From the NCBI GenBank assembly GCA_001698425.1, contig MBRE01000040.1:26642-90641 (forward strand): a stretch of DNA of 64,000 nt, in the 5' to 3' direction. Below the pieces are notes generated by a model that saw only the letters and a program-made list of their open reading frames with translations, was not told where the DNA came from and did not search any database. This stretch comes from Oscillatoriales cyanobacterium USR001 (GTDB lineage Bacteria > Cyanobacteriota > Cyanobacteriia > Cyanobacteriales > Microcoleaceae). A program made the position numbers and the translations under genes. Shown here one piece after another: positions 48,937 to 56,436 of the stretch (positions are counted from its first letter, which is position 1; each line of letters begins with the position of its first letter).

Positions 48937-51051
48937 ATGACAGATTCAATTCGGTTTCTCATGTGTGCGCCTAACCACTACGATGTGGACTATGTGATTA
49001 ATCCCTGGATGGAGGGGAATGTCCATAAATCATCGCGCGATCGCGCCGTCGAACAATGGGAAAAACTCTATCACGTTCTCAAAGATAAAGCGATCGTTGA
49101 CCTTGTAGCCCCCCAAAAAGGCTGGCCTGATATGGTGTTTACTGCCAACGCCGGTCTAGTCTTCGGCAATATTTTTGTTCTCAGCCGCTTCTACCATAAA
49201 GAACGCCAAGGCGAAGAGCCCTATTTCAAAGAATGGTTTGAAAAGCAAGGTTACACCGTTTACGAACTTCCTAAAGACTTACCCTTTGAGGGGGCCGGTG
49301 ATGCTTTACTCGATCGCGAAGGCCGCTGGTTATGGGCTGGATACGGTTTTCGTTCCGAACTTGATTCCCATCCTTACCTCGCCAAATGGCTGAATATCGA
49401 AGTTATTTCGCTACGTTTAAGTGATGAAAGATTCTATCATTTAGATACTTGTTTTTGTCCCCTGACTGGTGGTTATTTACTTTACTATCCCCCAGCATTT
49501 GATTCCTACTCTAACAAAGTAATTGAAATGCGAGTTGCACCGGAAAAGTTAATTGCCATTGAAGAATCAGATGCGATTAACTTTGCTTGCAATGCTGTCA
49601 ATATTGACAAAATTGTAGTGATGAATAAAGTTAGCGATCGCCTAAAAACACGACTAGCTAAGGTAGGATTTGAAGTTATTGAAACGCCGTTGACAGAATT
49701 TCTGAAAGCTGGCGGTGCGGCTAAGTGTTTAACACTGCGGGTAACGGAACCAGTACAGGCAGATCGTCGTGAAAATGTGATGGTAGAAAGCCGTACAATT
49801 CGCATGGAAGGACACTTATTAGACTCTGGATTAATTAGCCGCGCCTTAGATTTAATTGTCGAAAATGGCGGTAGTTTCCAGGTGCTGAATTTTAATTTGG
49901 GAGAACAGCGTCAAAGCACTTCATCGGCTGATGTGAAAGTTTCGGCTCCTTCCCATGAGATCATGGAAGAAATTATCAGCCTATTAATTGACTTAGGTGC
50001 AGTGCCACCGCCGCAAGAAATTTGTGATGCCAATTTAGAGCCAGTAATTCAAGATGGTGTCGGGCCAGATGACTTTTATGTGAGTACAATTTACCCGACA
50101 GAAGTGCGAGTAAATTGTCAGTGGGTGAAGGTGGAAAATCAGCGCATGGATGGCGCGATCGCGATTACTGAAACACCAGAGGGAATTAAAGCCAAGTGCA
50201 AAATTTTGCGGGATTTAAAAGTAGGTGAAAAGGTGGTTGTGGATGTTGTGGGTATCCGCACTATTCGTAAAGCTGAATCGCGGGAACAACGCAATTCTCA
50301 GGAATTTAGCTTTATGTCTGGGAGTGTTTCTAGCGAACGCCGGGTAGAATTGGTGGTAGAACAAGTTGCCTGGGAATTGCGCCAAATTCGCGATCGCGGT
50401 GGTAAAGTTGTCGTCACAGCAGGGCCAGTAGTAATTCATACTGGTGGTAGCGAACATTTAACTCATTTAATTCGAGAAGGTTATGTGCAAGTATTGTTAG
50501 GTGGCAATGCGATCGCAGTTCACGACATGGAACAATCGACAATGGGAACTTCTTTGGGAGTTGATATGAAGCGCGGGGTTGCTGTGCGTGGCGGCCACCG
50601 ACATCACTTGAAATTAATTAATAGTATCCGGCGTTATGGCAGCATTGCCAAGGCTGTTGAAGCCGGATTTATTACTAGCGGTGTCATGTACGAATGTATC
50701 AAGAATAAAATTCCTTTTTCCCTAGCTGGTTCGATTCGTGATGACGGCCCACTTCCTGATACTCAAATGGACTTAATTAAGGCACAGGAAGAATATGCTG
50801 AGTTGTTGCGTGGTGCTGACATGATTTTGATGTTGTCGTCAATGTTGCACTCAATTGGTGTGGGGAATATGACACCAGCAGGCGTGAAGATGGTGTGTGT
50901 TGATATTAACCCGGCGGTAGTGACAAAATTAAGCGATCGCGGTTCCATTGAATCTATTGGTGTAGTGACAGATGTGGGATTATTCCTCAGTTTGTTGGTG
51001 AATCAATTGGATAAATTGACTAGCCGTTATAATGTGGCTCAAACTGTGTAG
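48937..51051 (+). CDS. argZ: Bifunctional arginine dihydrolase/ornithine cyclodeaminase (ArgZ/AgrE)
   Basis: Degrades arginine to ornithine, CO2 and ammonia, and in the AgrE form ornithine to proline; part of the cyanobacterial ornithine-ammonia cycle/arginine catabolism. N-terminal guanidine-modifying-enzyme domain (about residues 1-270) with CAPNHYDVDYVINPWMEGN, FTANAGLV, EGAGDAL, DTCFCPL and the active-site Cys in GGAAKCLTLRV. C-terminal region (about 280-695) carries the NAD-binding ornithine-cyclodeaminase-like domain. At 704 aa it is full length. Single gene. Confidence 0.95.
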   Translation: MTDSIRFLMCAPNHYDVDYVINPWMEGNVHKSSRDRAVEQWEKLYHVLKDKAIVDLVAPQKGWPDMVFTANAGLVFGNIFVLSRFYHKERQGEEPYFKEWFEKQGYTVYELPKDLPFEGAGDALLDREGRWLWAGYGFRSELDSHPYLAKWLNIEVISLRLSDERFYHLDTCFCPLTGGYLLYYPPAFDSYSNKVIEMRVAPEKLIAIEESDAINFACNAVNIDKIVVMNKVSDRLKTRLAKVGFEVIETPLTEFLKAGGAAKCLTLRVTEPVQADRRENVMVESRTIRMEGHLLDSGLISRALDLIVENGGSFQVLNFNLGEQRQSTSSADVKVSAPSHEIMEEIISLLIDLGAVPPPQEICDANLEPVIQDGVGPDDFYVSTIYPTEVRVNCQWVKVENQRMDGAIAITETPEGIKAKCKILRDLKVGEKVVVDVVGIRTIRKAESREQRNSQEFSFMSGSVSSERRVELVVEQVAWELRQIRDRGGKVVVTAGPVVIHTGGSEHLTHLIREGYVQVLLGGNAIAVHDMEQSTMGTSLGVDMKRGVAVRGGHRHHLKLINSIRRYGSIAKAVEAGFITSGVMYECIKNKIPFSLAGSIRDDGPLPDTQMDLIKAQEEYAELLRGADMILMLSSMLHSIGVGNMTPAGVKMVCVDINPAVVTKLSDRGSIESIGVVTDVGLFLSLLVNQLDKLTSRYNVAQTV

Positions 51052-51123
51052 ATTGAGTTAGTAAGGTGGGCAATGCCCACTTTATACTAGGAATATTATC
51101 TTTTTGAAATCAACCGGATTATA

Positions 51124-51318
51124 ATGGAGCCAACACCAGAACAACTGCGTACACTATATGTGACTGGACGACAATTAACTGCACAGCTAAAATCCTTTAT
51201 TCGGTTAATTGACATACTGCCAAATAGGGACTTGTGCATAGTTATTCAACCCAGACAATTCCCAGATCAACGTATGATTGTTTACATTGACCTCAATGGA
51301 GATACAGAATATGTCTGA
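51124..51318 (+). CDS. Cassette gene 1, copy 1 (64 aa, DUF6888-like)
   Basis: A small soluble protein starting MEPTPEQLRTLYVTGRQL, resembling the P-T-P-E-Q opening of small cyanobacterial DUF6888 proteins; the rest is divergent. Overlaps gene 2 by 8 bases (ATGTCTGA), so translation is coupled. Almost identical to the product at 51605. The size and overlap recall toxin-antitoxin modules, but no known toxin fold is recognised. Confidence 0.6.
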   Translation: MEPTPEQLRTLYVTGRQLTAQLKSFIRLIDILPNRDLCIVIQPRQFPDQRMIVYIDLNGDTEYV

Positions 51319-51535
51319 AGATATCAAAGAGCAACTCAAACAGCTAACAAATGATGAATTAATTGATTTTGCCCTAGAACATTTAGGGGAGGAAAATGAA
51401 TATGTTCGACACTTAGCCTTAATGGAACACCGTGAGAGGACTAAAAACGATCCAAACACAGTTTCTGCTCCGGCTGGAGATACTGAAATTTTGAAATTGA
51501 AGTTTGCTCAACTAATGGATAAAGCAAGGCAATAA
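51311..51535 (+). CDS. Cassette gene 2, copy 1 (74 aa)
   Basis: Starts MSEDIKEQLKQLTNDELIDF; highly charged and helical, possibly DUF6887-like. Contains ALEHLGEENEYVRHLALMEH. The ATG at 51311 overlaps the gene 1 stop, and the longer frame from 51278 is rejected. Sequence differs from copy 2 mostly in the last 25 residues. Function unknown; may be the partner of gene 1. Confidence 0.6.
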   Translation: MSEDIKEQLKQLTNDELIDFALEHLGEENEYVRHLALMEHRERTKNDPNTVSAPAGDTEILKLKFAQLMDKARQ

Positions 51536-51604
51536 GTAATAGTAAGGTGGGATTTACCCACCTTAAACTAGCAATATTGTCTTTTTGAAATCAACCGGAT
51601 TATA

Positions 51605-51799
51605 ATGGAGCCAACACCAGAACAACTCCGTACACTATATGTGACTGGACGACAATTAACAGCAGAACTCAAATGCTTAATTAGGTTAATTGACATTTTC
51701 CCCAATGGAGACTTGTGTATTGTTGTTCAACCCAGACAATTCCCAGAGCAACGTATAATTTTTTACATTTATCCCAATGGAGGTAAGCGATATGTCTGA
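51605..51799 (+). CDS. Cassette gene 1, copy 2 (64 aa, DUF6888-like)
   Basis: Second copy of the small gene at 51124. The first about 22 residues are nearly unchanged; changes are concentrated in the second half (FPNGDLCIVVQPRQFPEQR). The frame and the 8-base overlap with gene 2 are both preserved, which suggests both copies are under selection or the duplication is recent. Confidence 0.6.
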   Translation: MEPTPEQLRTLYVTGRQLTAELKCLIRLIDIFPNGDLCIVVQPRQFPEQRIIFYIYPNGGKRYV

Positions 51800-52016
51800 A
51801 GATATCAAAGAGCAACTCAAAAAACTGACGAATGATGAATTAATTGATTTTGCCCTAGAACATTTAGGGGAGGAAAATGAATATGTTAGGCACTTAGCTT
51901 TAATGGAACACCATGAGAGAGCTAAAAATGATCCGAACACAATAACCGATTTGCCTGGAGAAGATAAAGGTTTACGATTAAAGTTTGCTCAACTAATGGA
52001 GAGAGCCAAGCAATAA
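51792..52016 (+). CDS. Cassette gene 2, copy 2 (74 aa)
   Basis: Second copy of the gene at 51311. The body DIKEQLKKLTNDELIDFALE is conserved; the tail diverges (ITDLPGEDKGLRL). The start ATG at 51792 overlaps the gene 1 stop as in copy 1. Confidence 0.6.
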   Translation: MSEDIKEQLKKLTNDELIDFALEHLGEENEYVRHLALMEHHERAKNDPNTITDLPGEDKGLRLKFAQLMERAKQ

Positions 52017-52082
52017 GTAATAGTAAGGTGGGCATTGCCTACTTTACAAAATTATTACACGGCTTACGCACACGGGGCAAAA

Positions 52083-52235
52083 AACCCGGTTTCTGCGTCA
52101 ATATCTGTCGCTTCGAGCCACGATTTTCAAAGAAACCGGGTTTTTTTAGCCTTATACCAATTCCTATATCTACAGCTAGAGATTTGACCCCCCTGTAGTC
52201 CCCCCTTGGCAAGGGGGGACGGCGAAGCCGGGGGG
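52083..52235. repeat. Cluster of dispersed palindromes
   Basis: AAACCCGGTTTCTG (about 52085) and AAAGAAACCGGGTTTTT (about 52130) form an inverted pair. A second hairpin, CCCCCCTTGGCAAGGGGGG, lies near 52200. No gene is present between the duplicated cassette and the DUF29 gene. Confidence 0.7.
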
Positions 52236-52304
52236 TAGAGATTTGTAGTCATAGCTTTAAGAATTCGTATTAGTCCTATACTAGAAATATTGAGGATAAA
52301 ATCA

Positions 52305-52805
52305 ATGGTACAGGAATTAATTGACCTCAGAAATTGTATTTTAGCCGGCAAAAATGAAGAGGCGATAGCAATTGTCGATGAATTAGAGGGAATGAGTAAA
52401 CAGGCAACTTTGCGAAATATTGGGTCTTTTTTAATAATTTTACTAATTCACTTAATTAAGAACCAAGTTGAACAGCGGCTAACAAATTCTTGGGCTACTT
52501 CTATTGCTAATTCTGTCAGAGGGATTAAAAAGCTCAATCTTAAAGATAATAAAACATCTTATTACATCAATGCCGATGAATGGGAGCCTTTTTTTGAAGA
52601 TGAACTAGAAGCGGCAATTCGTGAGGCTAGTCGGGAAGTATTGGAAGGAAAGTTAAGCCGGGTACAACTTTCTCAAAGAGTGGATAGAGAAGAAATTATT
52701 GCGATCGCAACTCAGTTTATTTCTCTGACTTACACTTATTCTATCAAAGAATTAGAAGATGCGATCGATGAGCTTTTAGCTAAGTTACCTGGCGGTGAAA
52801 ATTAG
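52305..52805 (+). CDS. DUF29 family protein (166 aa)
   Basis: Cyanobacterial DUF29 protein: an N-terminal helix pair and the core LRNIGSFLIILLIHLIKNQVE followed by RLTNSWATSIANSVRGI. Start ATG at 52305 has a GAGGA site 8 bases upstream; an earlier in-frame TTG at 52290 is rejected. Function unknown; often encoded near mobile or small toxin-like genes in cyanobacteria, as here. Confidence 0.75.
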   Translation: MVQELIDLRNCILAGKNEEAIAIVDELEGMSKQATLRNIGSFLIILLIHLIKNQVEQRLTNSWATSIANSVRGIKKLNLKDNKTSYYINADEWEPFFEDELEAAIREASREVLEGKLSRVQLSQRVDREEIIAIATQFISLTYTYSIKELEDAIDELLAKLPGGEN

Positions 52806-52812
52806 AACTTAG

Positions 52813-52905
52813 GAATGAAAATTAAATAACTTGATGATTTGGTTTGTAGTAAGCGCTTTAGCGCTCATAGCGCTAAAGCGCTTACTACAAGCTAATTATT
52901 TAATC
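52813..52905. repeat. TAGTAAGCGC palindromic element, copy D (about 93 bp)
   Basis: The central hairpin (TTGTAGTAAGCGCTTTAGCG arms at 52845-52890) is flanked by sequence shared with copy E at 63820-63917 in the opposite orientation (GAAAATTAAATAACTTGATG on one side, AGCTAATTATTTAAT on the other). The whole about 93 bp unit, not only the palindrome, was copied. It lies between convergent genes. Confidence 0.88.
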
Positions 52906-52994
52906 TGTAGATAGTTAAGAAATTTGCGAATTTTTGATTTCTCTTAACTGCGATCGCAGTACCATACTAAAAAACCATCTACAGAGCTATAACA

Positions 52995-54005
52995 TCAATT
53001 CACCAATACCCCATTACTCACCAAACGAAACCCAATGTGAGAAGTAGAACTATCAGGAGATTGAGCCTCACGAGCCGCCGGCCGATATCGACTACAATAA
53101 TTAGGAGCGCAAAGATAAGAACCCCCCTTAATTACGTGCTTTGCCACACCCGGTTCCCGCGGATCTAAACTTTCTTTAGGATTAGCAGCCACAGGATTCG
53201 TACTATTAGCCATCTGCGTCCTAGTAATACTATACCAATCCTCCGTTAACTCCCAAACATTACCAGCCATATCATAAAGTTCATAACCATTTGGCGGAAA
53301 AGAACCCACAGGAGCCGTACCAATATAGCCATCTTCCTGCTTATTCTTATAAGGAAAAGTCCCCTGCCAAGTATTCGCATTTTTCGCAGAATACTTATTT
53401 CCCCAAGTATAAACTGCATCCAAAAGTTTGCCTCGCGCTGCAAATTCCCATTGTGCTTCAGTAGGTAAAGACTTTCCTACCCACTTAGCATAAGCCTTAG
53501 CATCCTCATAGGTAATATGCACCACCGGATGATTTTCCCGCCCCACAATATTACTATTAACTCCTTCAGGATGTTTCCAATCTGCACCTTTAACCCAATG
53601 CCACCAGCTTAATTCTGCCACAGGTTTATCAGTATTCGGAGGCATAAATACTAAAGAACCAGGAGCGCGTTGTGCTTCACTTAAATTAGGAAAACGATCC
53701 GCTGGTAAAGGAAGTTCCGCCACTGTAATATACCCTGTTGCCTCTACAAATTTGGCAAATTGAGCATTTGTTACTTCATACTTATCAATACAAAATCCCT
53801 TAACAGTAACATTATCTGCCGATCGCTCTTCAGGATAATGGCTATCAGAACCCATCCGAAATGTACCACCTTGTATCCACACCATATTTTCAGGACAACT
53901 CACAGCCACACTGGTATTTCCCCAAAGGCTCTGGTGGATAAACAAAGATAAAGTTGCCCCTAAAATCAAACAAGCTAATATTATTATCAATGATTTCTTT
54001 TTCAT
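52995..54005 (-). CDS. Formylglycine-generating enzyme (SUMF1/FGE) family protein, exported
   Basis: N-terminal membrane anchor/signal (about residues 4-24), so the FGE-sulfatase domain (about 38-330) faces the periplasm. Domain marks: MVWIQGGTFRMGS, FCIDKYEVTNAQFAKF, LPTEAQWEFAARG and the C-terminal GGSYLCAPNYCSRYRPAAR. Both cysteines corresponding to the catalytic Cys pair of true FGE are present (LCAPNYC), followed by the conserved HIGFRLV. FGE converts a sulfatase Cys to formylglycine; family members can have other roles. No sulfatase gene lies in this window. Confidence 0.9.
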   Translation of the reverse strand: MKKKSLIIILACLILGATLSLFIHQSLWGNTSVAVSCPENMVWIQGGTFRMGSDSHYPEERSADNVTVKGFCIDKYEVTNAQFAKFVEATGYITVAELPLPADRFPNLSEAQRAPGSLVFMPPNTDKPVAELSWWHWVKGADWKHPEGVNSNIVGRENHPVVHITYEDAKAYAKWVGKSLPTEAQWEFAARGKLLDAVYTWGNKYSAKNANTWQGTFPYKNKQEDGYIGTAPVGSFPPNGYELYDMAGNVWELTEDWYSITRTQMANSTNPVAANPKESLDPREPGVAKHVIKGGSYLCAPNYCSRYRPAAREAQSPDSSTSHIGFRLVSNGVLVN

Positions 54006-54107
54006 AAACTTTCCTAAAATCTTGTCGAACTACAGAATTAAGTTAAACAAATAATAATTTGCTGTAACTCAAGGATTAACCTCAAGTTACAGCCTAACTT
54101 AGAGAAA

Positions 54108-55703
54108 TTACATCAAGTAGGCTTGTCTGAGATGCCAAACTAAATCTTGACGCACTTCGCTCTTAATTCGGTTTCCGCGCTGACAGCGCTCCAACTTAAT
54201 ACTATCGACAAAAAAGCGCACGTTAGTATCGCGACTCTTATCTCCATTAACCTCATTCACCCAAATTCTGGGATCTTGCCATTCACTGCGGGAACTCTTG
54301 AAACTATCATCCATCCAGGCTCTAAATTCTTCCACCATATCATCCAATCGAGTTTCCAGACCGCTCGGAGAATTGATTACCTGGTATAGTTTATTAATTT
54401 TACTAATCAATAAACTAATTTTCTGCTCCCATTCCCTTGGCAATGTGATCAAGTCTTCTCTAAACAAATCTGGATCTTTTAACCAGCATTGATACCAGAG
54501 TCTAACCAAATTGATCAGCGTACCATCCGCAGCAGAACCTGTCATTTCAACCAGTTTAGTCTTTTTGCGTTTGTCTTGACGTTCGGCTCTTCTTTCCAAA
54601 CCAATCATCTGACAAATCTCTACGAATTGTTTCTGAATCATGCGAGATTCGTCTATATCTAATCCTCCCTGTTCTGAACTAGACAGCAAATCTGACAGTT
54701 GTTTCAAACCCATTTCTACTTTAGCGAGTGCGTTAGTAGCTTCTCTCTCAGCTAATAAGCGCATCTGTCCAACTTCCCGTTTCAAGGGTTCTTTAATTCC
54801 GGCTCCAGAGTAGCCATAGTAATGATCGATCGCTTCAATTTTTCGATCGATATCTCCCATTGTATCAGGATGAGCTAGTACCACTTTTTCCATGAGAGCG
54901 ATCGCTCTTGCGGGATCGACATCACCCTTAATAGGAATGGAAATAGTGAAGTAATAATGACTTGTAGGACGGCTTAGGTTAACAATGTTTTGATTTTGAA
55001 AAGTGCCATTCGGTATGTAAATTTCAGAGTGAATGTCGATTAAGTACATACTCGTTAAACGCAGACCAATTTTTTTAATTACTGCCCGCGTCCCATCTGG
55101 CAAAGCAACTACATCCCCAAAACTGAAAGGGGTATCAATTAATAGAACTAAGCCACTAAAGAAGTTTGCCAGAATATCTCTTAGTGCAAAACCAAAGACA
55201 AAGGTCAAACCACCAACAATAATTGCTAAACCGGATAGATCGAATCCTGCCGCTTGTAATGCTAAGACTCCACCTATTATATAAGTGAAAAGAGGTAGAA
55301 CGTTTTGCAGTATGGGTATGAGCACATCATCCCACATTGCTTCCGAACGTTCTGCATATTTTTTGAGAGCATACAAAACGACTTGAGTGAGAATTTGAGC
55401 CACCCAATAGGTAGCAACTAAAAAAGAAATCGCTGTTAGACTTTTCTGAATCAAAGGTATGATATCTGTCAGCCCCCCTTGAGCTTTCTCAGCTTCATAG
55501 AATTGATTCAATAAAAAGTTTAAACCAAAAAAAGTGACGAGCAGAAGTACGGGATCGCGGGAGATACCTGCTGTTACCAGTGGTAGATCGTTTGATAGTC
55601 TGCGTAAAGTTACTCGCAGAATCAAAAAAAGAAAATATAAACCAAGAACGATAACTCCCAGCAGCCCAAAACCGGTGAAAAAAGCTACAAGACTTTCTGA
55701 CAT
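54108..55703 (-). CDS. MscS-family mechanosensitive channel
   Basis: A pressure-gated or ion channel of the inner membrane. About five N-terminal membrane helices (about residues 8-205). The MscS pore and beta domain follow, with GLTFVFGFALRDILANFFSGL and VGDVVAL-type loop (FGDVVALPDGTRAVIKKIG). A long cytoplasmic C-terminal extension (about 300-530), predicted helical, is unlike small MscS. ATG at 55703 has a GGAGA site; an upstream TTG at 55715 is rejected. Confidence 0.88.
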   Translation of the reverse strand: MSESLVAFFTGFGLLGVIVLGLYFLFLILRVTLRRLSNDLPLVTAGISRDPVLLLVTFFGLNFLLNQFYEAEKAQGGLTDIIPLIQKSLTAISFLVATYWVAQILTQVVLYALKKYAERSEAMWDDVLIPILQNVLPLFTYIIGGVLALQAAGFDLSGLAIIVGGLTFVFGFALRDILANFFSGLVLLIDTPFSFGDVVALPDGTRAVIKKIGLRLTSMYLIDIHSEIYIPNGTFQNQNIVNLSRPTSHYYFTISIPIKGDVDPARAIALMEKVVLAHPDTMGDIDRKIEAIDHYYGYSGAGIKEPLKREVGQMRLLAEREATNALAKVEMGLKQLSDLLSSSEQGGLDIDESRMIQKQFVEICQMIGLERRAERQDKRKKTKLVEMTGSAADGTLINLVRLWYQCWLKDPDLFREDLITLPREWEQKISLLISKINKLYQVINSPSGLETRLDDMVEEFRAWMDDSFKSSRSEWQDPRIWVNEVNGDKSRDTNVRFFVDSIKLERCQRGNRIKSEVRQDLVWHLRQAYLM

Positions 55704-56436
55704 CTCGATCTCCAATATTGTGATGGAACTTAAAAACTAACTGACTTTTACCCTGTTTTCATTTGCAGAGGATATGCAGAAAAATTTTTTCACTACTATG
55801 CCATAATTTACATTATTATGTCCTCCTTGACAATTCTTTCTGATTTTATGTTGGTGAGAACTCCCTTATTATATTATCGACTGGCATATTCCGGGTAATT
55901 CCCGAAAATGATTGTCTAGCGTATTTGCTCTTAGCTTAGGGTTTAGCTTTTTTTGCTGTTTATTTGGCTACATTAATGGATTATGTAGCACTTTAATCAT
56001 TTGAGGAATTTTAGGCGATCGCCTTAACCTGTCTTGGAGCAGTGCCTTAACTTCACTTCTGTTAAGTATTTCTGCTTAACATTGACAAAATGCTTCCCTT
56101 ACCCTTGGCATCCTCCCCTCGCTTTGTCTATGTATCTAAGCCCTGGCTGTAAGAGCAAAAGCTCTGAAAGCGCTATAAAATAGAAAGCTTCAGAGTTTAC
56201 TAAACGATAATACCAAACAATTGGGATATTTTTAAGTCTCCCCAAAAAATTAGGATTTCTGGCAGCGATCGGATAGTCCATCATCCCGATTTTATCCCAA
56301 ATATTAGCATATATATCAGACACTCCAAAATCATCTACCATAAATAGGATTGCAAATCCACTCCTAGCGGCTATCATATATATTTAGGGTATGCTCATCA
56401 TTAAAGTAACTCTCACTTTGTTGAAGGAAAACAACT
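55704..56436. other. Long intergenic region, nothing recognised
   Basis: About 730 bp between divergent genes. A minus frame (56099-56377) lacks a ribosome site and coding signs. A GTTAAG/CTTAAC inverted repeat lies near 56060. No RNA gene recognised. It presumably contains both promoters. Confidence 0.5.

Larger units (their letters stand above)
51059..52020. repeat. 481-bp tandem duplication of a two-gene cassette
   Basis: Two direct repeats of 481 bp start at 51059 and 51540. A third partial copy of the start, a TAGTAAGGTGGG palindrome, lies at 52021. Each unit is palindrome, short leader, gene 1 and gene 2. The copies differ mainly at scattered sites and in the 3' ends of both genes. Confidence 0.93.

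Noticed and set aside
51059..52020. Direct repeats considered as a CRISPR array
   Set aside because: The repeats are 481 bp with coding content and only two copies, not short repeats with unique spacers. No cas genes were seen in the window.
56099..56377. 92-codon minus-strand frame in the long intergenic region
   Set aside because: No ribosome site, no recognisable domain, and composition not protein-like; probably chance.
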